From: Orbilia blumenaviensis
Lineage: Eukaryota; Ascomycota; Orbiliomycetes; Orbiliales; Orbiliaceae
Length of the DNA: 64,000 nucleotides
Assembly (NCBI GenBank): GCA_036872755.1
Contig: JAVHNS010000001.1
Coordinates: 2,604,001 to 2,668,000 of the forward strand
Direction: 5' to 3'
Made by a program: the position numbers and the translations under genes. Below the pieces are notes generated by a model, which ran no database searches, had not been told where the DNA came from, and saw only the letters and a program-made list of their open reading frames with translations. This document shows positions 10,361-23,045 of the stretch, piece by piece. Numbering within the stretch: the stretch's first letter is position 1; every line of letters starts with the position of its first letter.

Positions 10361-13231
10361 TCATTTAGACATATACTCAGCCTGTGGCAATGGGCTTGCT
10401 TTTCCATGATAGCATGTTTTACTGGTCTTTTACGACAGAACGGCGGCGCATTGACAGTTTTTTTTTTTTTTTTTTTTTTTCTCCCTCGACGTGTTCCGGC
10501 TTTTCTGCATATATGGCTGTCGCATCGTACGCCCTGTTTCTCTGACTTTCTTTGCAGCTATGGGTTCCAGCGATTCTATCAAGGATAATTTTCCTTTTCT
10601 CCCTTTCTGCTTTTATGACACGCAGTCTGTTTCCCTTCTCCGTTCATCTTCGCTCTTCAGTTTCTTTTTTTTCTTTATATTTTATTATTATTTTTTTTTA
10701 TTTTATTTTTTTCTCCTACAGTGGCTTGCCTACCCTGTTTCTCTTCTCCCCCCTACTTTTTACTCTTCTTTTTCATACTACCATACTAGCGTTAATGCCT
10801 ACAATATGTATCTGAACTTTTTCCACTCGATCATACAATCTCGTTTTTCGTCTCTTCGTGAAAAAAAAAAAAAATGTTTCGCATACACCTCTTCCACACC
10901 CCTTCCGACTTCTTTGCTTCTCTGCATGCTGAAGTAGCTGCCTGCATCGTCACTTTTGCCTCTCTTCGTTTCTTCTTTCCTCCTTCCCCCCTGCCTCTAA
11001 GTCTCTGGTAGCTACATGTTTTTGTTATAGGATATAGGAAATATGGACGTTACGCTTCGAATTCTTTTCCTTTCTTTTTTTTTCCTGTTTTCTCTTCCCC
11101 CCCTTTTTTATTACCAGTAATATTTATCTACTTTTTTATACCTCCTCGTCGTAGCTTCCCTTTTAAAAGTCACTTGTCTAATAATAAATTATATCCACTA
11201 AAAAAAAAAAAAAAGACTGATGATGGTGACGGTGATGAGCGTAATTCGTGCCTTTTGATTTAAGGAATATAATTAAAGGTAAACCATAGGGTTGGAGCAA
11301 TAGGATCAGTGTCTATATACATAAGATTCTTGTATTGAGCTACAATATATACGTATACCTATCTAGGTAGGTAGTTACTAGGTATATACATCCCTTGTGA
11401 GCTTGATTTCCACATGTACGTGTAAGTGATGTATATGCATACATATGTACCGTAGTACATACGAACTTCATCACTTCTCTTTTTCCGAGTATAATGAATA
11501 CACCCACTGTCCAAATATTGTTCAGCATATAAAAAAATAATTAGTATTTTGATTAATCAATTAAGGCGAGCTAGTACTACAGATAAAACATAATGATACA
11601 CCAAAGTTCTTGGATACTGATCATAAACCTTCGATGTATAATTTTACAGGGAATATAATCAGCGTTTTTTTTTTTATTTCCTCATTTTTTCTTATCGTAA
11701 TTCCTACCCAGTATCTATAACTTACAGTTAACAGCCCCGAGGCCCAGGAGCAATCCATAAAGGAAAAAAGGAAACAAGAAACAAGAAAGGAAACTATAAT
11801 ACGGTGCTTTCTCTTTCTCTCCCTCCCTCCCTCCCTCCCTCTCTCTTCTTGTTTTTGTGTTTTCGATGAATATAAATTTTCTCTTTTCTAGCATAGGGAA
11901 AAAGCGATCATATCAATGCAATTGTGCTTGTGTGTGTCTACAGTACATAATACAACCAGAACCATAGGGGCAAAAAAAAAAAAGAGCCGGCGAGGTAGTG
12001 GTGAAGAAGACGGGGGAATCATAACTATAGTATTCTTTTTTAAAAAAAGGTTTTTTTTTTTTTTTGGTTGGAAGAAACAACATCAAGGGATCAATTGAGG
12101 AGGGGGGAATAGTTCACGGGGTATAAAGATAATGATATAACAACAAAACCAGAAAGAGGAACAAAAAACTACTACACCGGGAATTGGCAAAAAGGTATGC
12201 GTGTGAGGATAGTATAGTACAGGGGAAAGTTTCGTATGAAAAAGGAAGAAAAAAAAAGAGACAAAACCAAGAGGAGCAGAGTAGACAGGCTCGAACGGGT
12301 AAAAAGAGAGCCTCCGTGAATAAATGAAAAATAGGACAGGAAAAGACTTGATGACGGAGGTATAGTCGGTTGTGCATGATGACGATGAGGGGAGTAGTAA
12401 GAGTTACAGGGGTTTTGTTGACCGGAAACATATAACAGCATCAAAGCACCCGGCGGACAAAGAAAATAGTAATACTAGTAATAATGATTAATAGAAACAG
12501 GAGAAAGAAGAAGCCATTTACATGCAGCATGCGAACACGGTGAAGGGAGGAAGAGCGTGCAAGAACTAGTGCAGTAGAAAGAGTCAGTGATTAGGGGTGC
12601 AGATTTGAAGGCCCCCCGAGGCCCAATGGGGGGTATTGGTGGTTTTTTGATAGTACATGCTTTGTGGGTTAGTGTATTGGGGATATCAATAAAAACGATG
12701 TCAAGACAGAGATGAGGACTGCGATCTAGGGGTAGTCGATTTGCTCTACATGAGAATATGGGAAGTGGTGGGAAGGGAAAGGAAGGGAAGGGAAGGGAAG
12801 GGAACTGCCAAATGAACCATGCGATCATCCAACAAGCAGACAGCGTGATTTGATACAGAGAAATGAAAGTAAGGAAAGGCAAAGACAACCCAGCTGTATG
12901 CAATAAAGAGAAAGGAGTAGATGGAGATGCGAATACCGAACTTAAACCCATGAAAACCCGACTTGAAGACGAAAAACCCATCCAGAGTAAAGCGATAGAG
13001 AATTTGGGGGGAAGAGAACAGAAACACAAAAATACGATAAACACCCTGACCCGCATAACCAACTCCTTTTGCTTCTATAAAATACATTTTGCTTAGGGGG
13101 AAGTTGACAATGCTGTGATATCTGCCGATTATATCGTATCCCACAGATAGTTCTAGAACGTTAGGGGGAGGCGATAGGGGTTTGGGCCCCGGAATGATAT
13201 CTCGGAACCCAAACTTTGACGAAGCGTAGAT
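10361..13231. other. 2.9-kb intergenic region between convergent ebp1-like and puf genes
   Basis: No gene seen. It holds T-rich and T/C-rich sequence, a T23 run (10458-10480), a CCCT repeat (about 11818-11840), A/T tracts and GGGAA repeats (12772-12802). Much of it is probably 3' untranslated sequence of the two convergent genes. Frames over 100 codons here contain no recognisable motif and look compositional. Confidence 0.65.
10458..10480. repeat. T23 homopolymer
   Basis: Run of 23 T about 100 bp downstream of the ebp1-like stop, in the presumed 3' untranslated region or terminator area. Confidence 0.9.
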
Positions 13232-16200
13232 TTAGAGAATGAAATTGTTGGAAACCATATCAGGTTGGTAGCTGATTGGGAAACCACCTTGGTTCTGGAG
13301 GTTGTGGGATCGGGACACCTGGGGGGTGTAGTGCCCATAGGTGGCGGAGGGCATTCGTGGTTGTGTTTGGAGAGGTGGGATCGGTCCGAGACGGTAGCTC
13401 GTCTCGAAAACGGCACCGAGTCCGTCTGGGGACATGCCTGAGAGGGCTTGGATTTTCGATTGGATCCGGCGGCCATAGGGTGTCATGCGGATGGATGGCA
13501 TAATTGGTCGAAGATTATCCACAAGCATTGTTCTGGTGTCTGCTTCCGCATAGTCCAACTAAGAAACCAAAGTCAGTTCTGGCCTTAATATTGGGGGGGG
13601 GGGGGGGGCGAGATAACATACAGCCGTCTGGATGACATAATTGGCATATGAGTCTCGGATCAACTTTTCAAGCTCTGGTGGGTTTACGATTTCTTTGACC
13701 ATCAAGGCTCTAGTCTCTTTGGAAGAAACGCGGATACACTATAATCAAGTTAGAATCGGATGGAAGCGACCATTACCTTGAGGAGGAAACGAACCTTTTC
13801 GATAACATTAGAGCTGAACTTCTGCATAGACAACTCAATGATGCGGCCTAAAAATTTATGGATCATTGGCTCCGCGAGTTCCGGTTCTCCGAGGTCCACT
13901 AAAGCCTGGTTAGATGAGGTGTATGGGGAAATGGTTACAAAATTCTTACAGATATACTGAACAACGTAGTTCCCGAATGGATCTCTAACCAAGGCGAAGG
14001 CATTCTCCGTGATGTGTGCTATCAACTCGGCACGCTGAGGATTTGAGGCATGATCGATGCACCTTTGAAGCACGCAGCAACCGTGACGGTGGGTTCCAAC
14101 CGTGACACAGTTTTTGCCTACAGCATCAAATATGAACTGCCAGGTTTAGTTAACATTGAAATAGTTGGCTGGGGTTATTGGGGGTTTTACCTGGGCATCT
14201 TCTGGCTTCAGGCGGTTCAGACACTTCTGGATAACATGGTTTCCGTTCAGATCTTGGATCAATTCCACAACCTTACCGCGGAGAGCATTGATAACGGTTT
14301 GGATCTACGTCTTGTAAGCGAAAGCAGCAAAAAAGGATTGAAAAGTAAGATGCTTACTTGATCTGGGGTCGACAAGAACTCGATCATTTTCTGCAAAGCT
14401 CGGGTACCGTGTTGGTTGAGAGCAATTTCAACAAGATGCGGCGCGGCATTGTTCACGAGCTGCGATCGCTGCTCATTATTGGTATGCTCGAGCAGCTTTT
14501 GGCAAAGGTAATTGCCGAACGGGTCTGTCATCAGCTCAACAATGAACGCCTGTGTCTCTCGAAATATTATTTCGATATCCTTGGGGTTTTGCTCCTCCAA
14601 CTTCCGCTGTAAGAATCGACAACCGTGCTGATCCTTACAAAGAAGGTAGATCTCGTTACCCAGAGCCTCAATATCGAGGTTCGAGAACCGATTTCCTGTC
14701 GAGGGTGAGATTAGAATGAGCTAACTAGAAATGATGCTGGGGGTGGGGGGGAATTACCGTCCGTTTCGAAACCACGGCGCGAATGTCCTCGGCCGGGAGA
14801 GGTAGGATTGAAAAAGTCTGTCGTCTTCGCTGGTGCACTTACATGCCCTAAGCCATGATACTGGTTGGCCGGGACAGCATACATCTTGTTGGCGATACTC
14901 ATTGGATTATAAGTCGCAAATCTTGGTGACGGAAGGGGTGACAGTCCGGCAGGGGATATTGGCGAGTGGGAATGGCCAACATTATACAACGGTGGCCCAA
15001 ATGGTGTTCCCGTAACCTATTCTACTAGTTAACCACTGTTCTTAACAGCTAGAGAATGAGAGGGGCCATACACCAAAGTCAGTTGCTGAGTCACGACGCC
15101 CCGCTCCGCCAAGAGTAGGCTTCCCAGCATTAGGTGAAGTAGGATTATTAAACCCATAAGTTCGGGCAGTAGGGATATCAGAGGTAGAGAGCGAAGCTTG
15201 AAGCTTTGGTGCCATGCTATTCATTCCATGTGCTGGTGCCGCAAGTGAGGACAAATTACCGAAACCTTCATCCTCCAAGGTAGCTACCACAGCCTTCTTT
15301 TGGGCAATGAACAAATCATCTTGATGATATGCCCCAGCAGGCTCCGCTGGACTGAGCTGATACTTTGAAGAGAATGTGCTAGAGGGGTTAAAAGGGAGGG
15401 TGTTAGCAGGGAGGCTTTGTTGACCTGGCCTGTGGCGGGGAAAAGTTGGCCAGCCCTGGTTGTCTTCTGGTGACTTGATGCCAGGGCCGTGAATTGCCTC
15501 CATTGCCTTGGAAGAAGAGACAGTTCGCTATAATAGTCAGTAAAAGTCGTCTTATAAGGGTCTTATTATTGAAGATACTAACCTTAGAAGCCAAATCATC
15601 ACGGCGGAGAAGGACAGGGAAATCATCGGTGGCAGTGTTCATTTGGAACACTTGAGTGGAGTCTGATGGCGATGAGGCCAAGGCATCACGGGATGGCAAT
15701 TGGCCGGGGGTTGACTCAAAGCCGAAGCTTCCTTGATTCAAAGCTCCGAGATTTGAGAAACCTTTTCGGTCGGATACCCCCAAGATCGGAGAGCTGTCAA
15801 GGAATGGCAGTACACCCCTAGTAGGTATTAATCAACTATAAGTATATGATATAAAAATTGTGGGAAGGGTTCGGACATACCTCTGCTTCGCAGACCCACC
15901 CCAGTGAGCAGATCGCTTTCCATCTTCTGTATCCCGTCGTGGATCAGATAGAGGACGAGACGAGGAGAGCGATGGGATGATATCATCGGCCGGGGGGGTC
16001 ATTAGCTGATAATTGGCCCCGGTTTTCCCATCGCTTGACTTAAAGGGACCCCCGTTGAGTTTGTTCCCATATCCATTCCCGTACATATAATCATGCTCTG
16101 GAGGAGTTGTTGGCTCCCCGAAGGTTCGAGCACCTTGGTACACAGGACCTGTGGTTTCCTGGGGACCCAACCCTCTCAAAGCAAGTTCATTCTTCTGTGA

Positions 16201-16738
16201 AAGCAGTTGCAACTTTTGGATTTGCTCTGCGAGATCCCGCTGTTCATTTTGGAGGAGTTGACGGTGTTGTTCATCCTGTGTAACAAGTTAGCTCAGGCTC
16301 TACGTTTTAAAGGCTCGGGGGCGGACAACTAACCCTCGAAATATTCTACAACGACAAAAAGACCAAGAAAGAATAATAGTTAGCAAACCTGGTAAAGTTA
16401 AGGAGATATTGAATGATACTGGCAATATTTCTTACGTCGGTTGGTACAGCATAAGGAATGGTATTTCCAAGAGCTGGGGGTGCTAGAGTAGTTGGTACAA
16501 GGGTTGGGGGTCCTAAAGTTTGAGGAGCCATGGGAGCTTGAATATAGGTCGGACGGATGGTCTCGCTGGTAAAGCGACGGTGAAGAGTCGTTCTGCCAGC
16601 ACCAGGCGATGTGATAGGGGACGAGTCGGCAGATGTGGGGGCATCATGGCCGTAGTGGCTGAACTTGGGGTCATTCATTGTTGGGCTGAAGAGTTTCCTC
16701 TCAGGCTGTCTATAACCAAGAGTAGGAGGCAATGTCAT
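13232..16738 (-). CDS. puf4: Pumilio-family (Puf4-like) RNA-binding protein
   Basis: Puf proteins bind UGUA-type elements in 3' UTRs and recruit decay and repression factors in the cytoplasm. Twelve exons: 16436-16738, 16334-16345, 15881-16275, 15583-15817, 15072-15527, 14758-15016, 14358-14695, 14191-14304, 13950-14136, 13795-13898, 13622-13738 and 13232-13558, giving 948 residues. The N-terminal half is Pro/Ser-rich with a short QNEQRDLAEQIQKLQLL coiled segment. From residue 554 eight PUM repeats carry base-reading triplets, in order: CRxxQ, NYxxQ, TRxxQ, NHxxQ, CCxxQ, NYxxQ, SNxxE, NYxxQ. The CC in repeat 5 matches yeast Puf4. Exon 2 is a 12-nt micro-exon. The donor at 13794 restores the usual SNVIEKCIR; the site at 13776 would add six codons and leave a 38-nt intron. 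A Mpt5/Puf5 orthologue is the main alternative. Confidence 0.88.
13593..13608. repeat. G16 run (C16 on the gene strand) inside the last puf intron
   Basis: Sixteen consecutive G on the given strand, within the 63-bp intron 13559-13621 of the puf gene, between its 5' splice site and branch point. Confidence 0.95.
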
Positions 16739-17315
16739 CCAAGGCCGGTTTTATGTGTGTCTCTATAGGAAGAAGGTAGTGATTGTTAGTCCAGCCAGTT
16801 CTTCCAGCGGTATTTCGTAGATGCCAGACAGGTTGTGCAACATGCACACACACACAGACCGGAGATGCAGATGTTGTGGGAGGAAGAGTGTGTTGCTCTT
16901 GTTTGATCAGAAGCGAGGGTTTCCAGGCTGCTCTTCAAAGGATATCCTTTAACCTTGCAGGCAAAGTGGGGTATGGATCAGAGGGATGGGTAAAACATCT
17001 CGATGATCGTGGTGAGGGAGTAGAGGGGTTTTGGAATTTAAATTAAAAGGTTGAAGCAGACATTAAAGGGAATATACACTAAACAGAGGCGGGGGGCAGG
17101 AGGGGAGGTGTAGAGTAGTCAGCAGGGCCAAACCCACAGTGTAGAACGCGGGATGACGGGGCGGATGATTATTTCGCTCGCTCACTGGACTATGGCAGCG
17201 GGGTACATTTACACTTGCATGTCGGAAGCAGAAAGCAGGAGACAACTTACCAGAAGGCGGGTGACAGTTTGCCCTGGATGTTGGAGAAAGAACGAGAGCC
17301 AGGAATGCTGTTGGC

Positions 17316-17338
17316 TTTTTTTTTTTTTTTTTTTTTTT
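17316..17338. repeat. T23 homopolymer
   Basis: Run of 23 T in the shared puf/rpc2 upstream region. Confidence 0.9.
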
Positions 17339-18444
17339 ATCCTCCTTTGTCGTTTGGTATATCTATTACAGTATACGTATAGGGTTATAAAACGAGTAGC
17401 GTGAGGCGGAGGGGCCTCTGCCGGCTTAGGGCTTGGACGATGTCGGGATGGCTAGGCGGGATGACGACGAAGAGGAGTAGGAAGAAGAGGAGGGGTGAGT
17501 TGTAGTGTCGATGCTGTCGACCTTCAAGCAGGTTAGGCCGTTGGTGATAATGACCACAGCGGCGAGGCAGCGACAGCAGAGACAATGGAGAAGGTGGAAG
17601 TCGAAGAGGTGGTGGAGATGAAGGTGAAGATTGAAAGCTGAAAGTCAAAGGTTGAGGATGAGGGAGGGAGAGGAGGGGAGAGGAGGGGAGAGAGGAGGAC
17701 GAGGAGGGACGAGGAGGGACGAGGTTGAGAACGAGGCGACGATGGTGGAGGGGCTAACTTGGTGATGGCGGAGAGGCTGCTGGCCTGCCTGTGCCCGTTT
17801 CGACAGTAACTCGGACGGCGAGCGGGGTGGAGGGGAGACGCAACAACGCACAGCTACCACATCATCAGCATCACCACTTTCAAGGTATCTATCTTTGGCG
17901 GGATAACATTGGGGCATGCATGTTATCGGTATCGAACGACAGCGGGTTAGGTGCGCTAGCTGGGTATGGAGTATGTCACTACTGGGTAATATGTAGCAGC
18001 GGGTAGTTCTCCTGCCCGCTTTCCCGGCCTTCCATTGCACTGCACAGTGGCTCGCTCGGTAAGACCAGAGTATTCCGCTCAATCAAGGTCGTCGCTGCGA
18101 GCCAGATGGCCTTGTCAGGTGCGGGGGCCACCAGACAAATATGTGTTGTCTGCGGTGTTGTTTCGCCCCGAAAAGGAAACTGTCTCAGTTACAAACACAT
18201 GCTTGCCAATGACTAAACTTCGCGTCGTCCCAACGCTAAAACTTGCGACCAACTTAATTTTTTAAGGTCCAGCTGGTGACCTGCGCGGACCCTCTCTTGC
18301 GCATGTATGACTAAATTTAAAGCCGAAACTGATATCCCAAGTCCCACTTAAGAACATGCATCGCTTTTACCAAGAAGCCACTCGGTAGCTTCAGACCCTC
18401 CCTGATATTATCGTACCTGAGCATCATATCCCAAGTGATCACGG

Positions 18445-18479
18445 GTTCAGCGTTCAGCGTTCAACATTCACCAATCAGC
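18445..18479 (+). repeat. Degenerate 7-bp tandem repeat abutting the rpc2 start codon
   Basis: Five units in a row: GTTCAGC, GTTCAGC, GTTCAAC, ATTCACC, AATCAGC, ending one base before the ATG at 18481. The fourth-fifth unit junction forms CCAAT. Confidence 0.6.
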
Positions 18480-18480
18480 A

Positions 18481-21400
18481 ATGGCTGTAACAGTATGCAA
18501 GACCTTCCTTCATTGCAAGCTTCAGACCTGGCCAAGCTTCTGATCGACCTCTGACCTATTCATCCAATTTTATGTTTTTATAGGAGAGTGCAAAAACCTC
18601 TCGCCATCAGCACTCAGCACAAGATGAGGTAGGGAACTTAATTGCTTCATCCTCTTAAACAGAAACAGTTTCTAATTCCATGTTTGTATTTCTTAGGCCT
18701 TCGCGAAGCTCCTAGAACCTATCTACCAAGGCAAAAAGTTAACAGATCCAATTACAACGGCCAAAGTGCGTCCTCCTGAATCACTATCGTCCTCAATTCT
18801 CGATATCGTGCCTAATGGACATATTTTGTGAAGGATAAATGGGCTCTTTTACCGGCTTTCCTCAAAGTCAAAGGTCTCGTCAAGCAGCATCTCGACTCAT
18901 TCAATTACTTTTGCGATGTCGAACTCAAACAAATTATTAAGGCCAATGAGATGGTCGTCAGCGAGGTGGACCCGAACTTCTTCCTCAGGTACTGGGACAA
19001 GTCAACCTACACTCTAAAGGAAACGCCGTGGACGGGATGGGAGGGCTAAGACTGCTTTCCGACTTGTGTAGATATGTGGATATCCGAGTTGGATTACCCG
19101 AGAGACAAGATAGCGACAGCGACGCGGATATTACCCCGAACGAATGCCGTCTCCGAGACATGACATATGCTGCCCCGGTCTTTGTCGATATTCAATATGT
19201 TAGAGGGAAGGCTGTTATTGCGAGAAACGGTGTCTGCATTGGCCGTTTGCCAATTATGTTGAGGAGCAACAAGTGTGTGCTCACGAATAAGAGCGAACAG
19301 GACATGGCACTTCTCAAAGAATGCCCACTGGATCCGGGTGGCTATTTTATTATCAACGGAACAGAGAAGGTTATTTTAGTCCAGGAACAGCTGAGTAAAA
19401 ATCGTATCATTGTTGAGGCAGATACCAAGAAACAGATTGTCCAGGCATCAGTCACTAGGTAAGTGTGGCTCTGGGATACTTCCCGGCGCATGAAATTAAC
19501 AATTTATATAGTTCCACACATGAGCGGAAGTCGAATACCTATGTTCTCAGTAAAAAGGGTGCTATATACCTTCGCCACAATTCTGTTTCTGAGGATGTCC
19601 CCATCGTGCTAGTTCTGAAGGCATTGGGTATCCAATCCGACCACGAAATCCTCCTGATGGTAGCGGGAACCGATAGTGTCTATCAAGACACCTTCTCTGT
19701 TAACTTTGAGGAGTGTTCAAAGCTTGGTGTATTCACACAACAGCAAGCCTTGGATTACTTTGGGGCGAGAGTAAGAACAAGCCGGAAGATTCTCACAACC
19801 AGAAAGTCCTATGCACACGAGGCCCTTGAGGCGTTAGCAACCATTGTTCTAGCCCACGTTCCCGTAAAGAACCTCAATTTCAGGCCAAAGGCCCTGTATA
19901 TTGCAGTGATGACACGAAGAATTCTTATGGCTATGGCGAATCCGCAACTCGTTGACGATAGGGATTACGTCGGAAACAAGCGTCTAGAATTGTAAGTTCC
20001 GGCTTTGTACTTGATCCCAGCCTGGTATCTTAGCTAATGTTATTCTAGAGCTGGCCAATTACTCTCATTACTGTTTGAGGATCTGTTCAAGCGATTTAAC
20101 GGCGACCTGAAAATGAACATCGACAAGATCTTAAAGAAACCCAATAGGACGGAAGAGTTTGATGCTTTCAATATTTTAACTGGTCACGGTCACACGATCA
20201 CTCAGGGAATGAATCGTGCTATATCGACAGGAAATTGGTCACTCAAACGTTTCAAGATGGAGAGAGCAGGCGTCACGCATGTTCTTAGCCGGTTGAGTTA
20301 TATTAGTGCCCTTGGAATGATGACTCGAATATCCAGTCAGTTCGAAAAGACGCGGAAAGTCAGCGGTCCCAGAGCGCTTCAGGTAAGCTTCAAGTGCCTC
20401 TTACACCTGATTATATACATACTAATTCCCATTTCTCTTTTCCAAAGCCTTCTCAATTTGGCATGCGTAAGTTGTACCTTTCTTAGAGAAAATTCAATAC
20501 TAGGCCTAACCTCTATGAAGTTTGCCCATCCGACACGCCCGAAGGTGAGGCCTGCGGTCTCGTCAAAAATTTAGCTCTTATGACCCATATCACGACGGAT
20601 GATGACGAAGAACATGTTAGAAGACTTGCAATGGTGCTCGGGGCAGAAGGTATATATAATTACACATAGACTTTCATGGTTCTGTGCTAACTTGTACCTT
20701 AGATGTACTCGCAACCAGCGGGCAGGAACTATACGCCCCCGGTGCTTATATCATTTTTATGAATGGTACACCTTTTGGAATAACGAGATATCCTGCAAGG
20801 TTCCTCACAAGATTTCGTAGAATGAGACGGATGGGGAAAATCAGCGAGTTCGTTAGCATTTTCATTAATCACCACCAAGGAGGTGTGCACATTGCAACCG
20901 ATGGTGGAAGAATCTGTAGACCGTTGATTATCGTCGAAAACAAGAAATCGAAGGTCACAATCAGACACATTAAGGTATCATCATCTTAACCGCACTCTAA
21001 CAGAAATGAGAATAAACAACTAACGCGAATTCTAAAACAGTCATTAAAGTCTGGCAAGTTGACGTTCGAAGATTTCTTAAAAAGAGGTCTGGTAGAATAT
21101 GTTGATGTGAATGAGGAAAACGACGCCCACATTGCGATATACGAACACGAGATATCAGCTTCTACTACGCATCTTGAAATCGAACCATTCACAATTTTAG
21201 GTGCCGTCGCTGGACTTATTCCCTTCCCACATCACAACCAATCCCCTCGAAACACATACCAATGTGCTATGGGTAAGCAAGCTATTGGTGCTATCGCATA
21301 TAACCAATTCTTGCGCATCGATACACTGCTCTATCTGATGGTGTACCCCCAACAGCCAATGGTCAAAACTAGAACAATCGAACTCATCAAATATGATAAG

Positions 21401-22867
21401 GTAGGGAGCTTTTGTGGCTGTATTCGTAATATATGCTAACACCGGATATAGCTGCCGGCAGGACAAAATGCAGTTGTAGCTGTTATGAGTTATTCGGGAT
21501 ACGATATTGAGGACGCTCTAGTTTTGAATAAGTCTTCTGTGGATCGTGGCTTCGGAAGATGTCAAGTTCTACGTAAATATGTTACTACACTCAAGAAGCA
21601 CCCTAACCAAACGTGAGTGAATCCAGTGAGCTAATACGAGGACTCGATACTAATAAAATACTTACAGAATGGATCGCATTGGCGACCGTAAAACCGACGA
21701 AGACGGAGAACCAATCAAGAAACACCGAATTATCGAAGGTGATGGCTTGGCTGCAGTCGGCGAACGAATAGAGCAAGGCGAATCCTACGTTCTCAAGCAG
21801 GTTCCCACCCATACTGCTAATAACCCCGCTGAGGGTCCACAGAACCGGCTTGGTGACTACAAAGATGCCGCAATGAATTACAAGCTCTCCGACCCGGCAT
21901 ACATTGACAAAGTCATGATTTCCTGCTCAGAATCCGAGCAAACAATCATCAAGGTGCTAACACGCCAGACCAGGCGGCCAGAGCTCGGTGACAAGTTCTC
22001 GTCCCGACACGGACAGAAGGGTGTTTGCGGTATCATCGTGCAACAGGAGGATATGCCGTTTAATGACCTTGGCATATGTCCCGACATTATCATGAACCCG
22101 CATGGTTTCCCGTCCCGAATGACAGTTGGCAAAATGATAGAATTATTGGCGGGTAAGGCGGGTGTTCTGAGCGGGAACCTACAGTACGGCACTGCGTTCG
22201 GAGGTAGCAAAGTTCAGGACATGAGCGAAATCCTAATCTCGCATGGGTTTAACTACTCTGGGAAGGACTTTGTTACATCGGGTATTACGGGAGAATCGTT
22301 ACAGGCGTATATCTTCTTCGGTCCGATTTACTACCAGAAGTTGAAGCATATGGTCCAAGATAAAATGCATAGCAGAGCCAGGGGTCCGAGAGCTGTAAGT
22401 GGCGGCTAGCTAAATCTAAATTTTGTGTGATTTTGATGCCATGTGCTAATCGATACGCACAATTTAGGTTTTAACTCGACAGCCGACGGAGGGTAGATCT
22501 CGTGATGGTGGTCTGAGATTGGGAGAGATGGAGAGAGATTGTTTGATTGCATACGGAGGTAAGATTCCCCACAGAGCTCACCTTTCCAAATTCCAAGCAG
22601 TGGCAAACAGCTAATATTTCATAACTGCTAGCTTCCCAATTACTGTTAGAGCGTTTGATGCTCTCATCAGACGTCCATGAGATTGATCTATGCGAGAAGT
22701 GCGGTTTGATGGGATATTCGAGTTGGTGTACAACTTGTGAAAGCAGTAAGTTCGTTACCAGGATGAAGATTCCTTATGCCGCAAAACTGCTGCTGCAGGA
22801 ACTTCTATCTATGAACGTGCTTGCTAGGATTGTTTTGGAGGATGAGTTCCCAAATAAGCTTCAGTGA
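18481..22867 (+). CDS. rpc2: RNA polymerase III second-largest subunit (Rpc2/Ret1)
   Basis: Rpc2 forms, with Rpc1, the active centre of Pol III, which makes tRNA, 5S and U6 RNA in the nucleus. Fifteen exons: 18481-18492, 18584-18628, 18697-18765, 18834-18988, 19072-19458, 19512-19991, 20049-20382, 20448-20466, 20521-20649, 20703-20974, 21041-21400, 21452-21612, 21668-22394, 22468-22558 and 22632-22867, for 1158 residues, close to the yeast length. Landmarks: [12 protein letters not shown] in the protrusion; [31 protein letters not shown] in the fork; [28 protein letters not shown] in the hybrid-binding domain; and a C-terminal zinc site [16 protein letters not shown] (about 1100-1115). Exon 1 encodes only four residues and exon 8 is 19 nt. 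The 3' end converges with orc5, 178 bp away. Confidence 0.97.
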
Positions 22868-23045
22868 AATGTAATATCTTAGAGATAGGAGACAAGTGTA
22901 TGATAGGGATGACGAATCCAAATGGCTGGATTACTGCCATTACAAAAAGAAGGAAAGAAAGAAAGCAATGCTAAATCCTGGCGGATAGATAAGTGTCGTA
23001 GTCTATTGTATTCTCTGGAGGGTATCGCCTTATCGTACGTATGCA

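Larger units (their letters stand above)
16739..18480. other. 1.7-kb divergent promoter region between puf and rpc2
   Basis: No gene seen. It contains a T23 run (17316-17338), GAGGG/GGACGAG short tandem repeats (about 17660-17725) and, just before the rpc2 ATG, a degenerate 7-bp tandem (18445-18479) overlapping a CCAAT. It serves as upstream region for both genes. Confidence 0.65.

Noticed and set aside
12475..13144. Overlapping frames of 195 and 132 codons on the - strand
   Set aside because: They lie in the 3' flank of the puf gene and contain GGGAA repeats and Phe/Ser-rich translation; no recognisable domain.
18989..19049. Readable sequence [18 protein letters not shown] continuing an rpc2 exon
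   Set aside because: It is read-through into an intron; splicing 18989-19071 gives the expected FFLRYVDIRV and keeps the Rpc2 frame.
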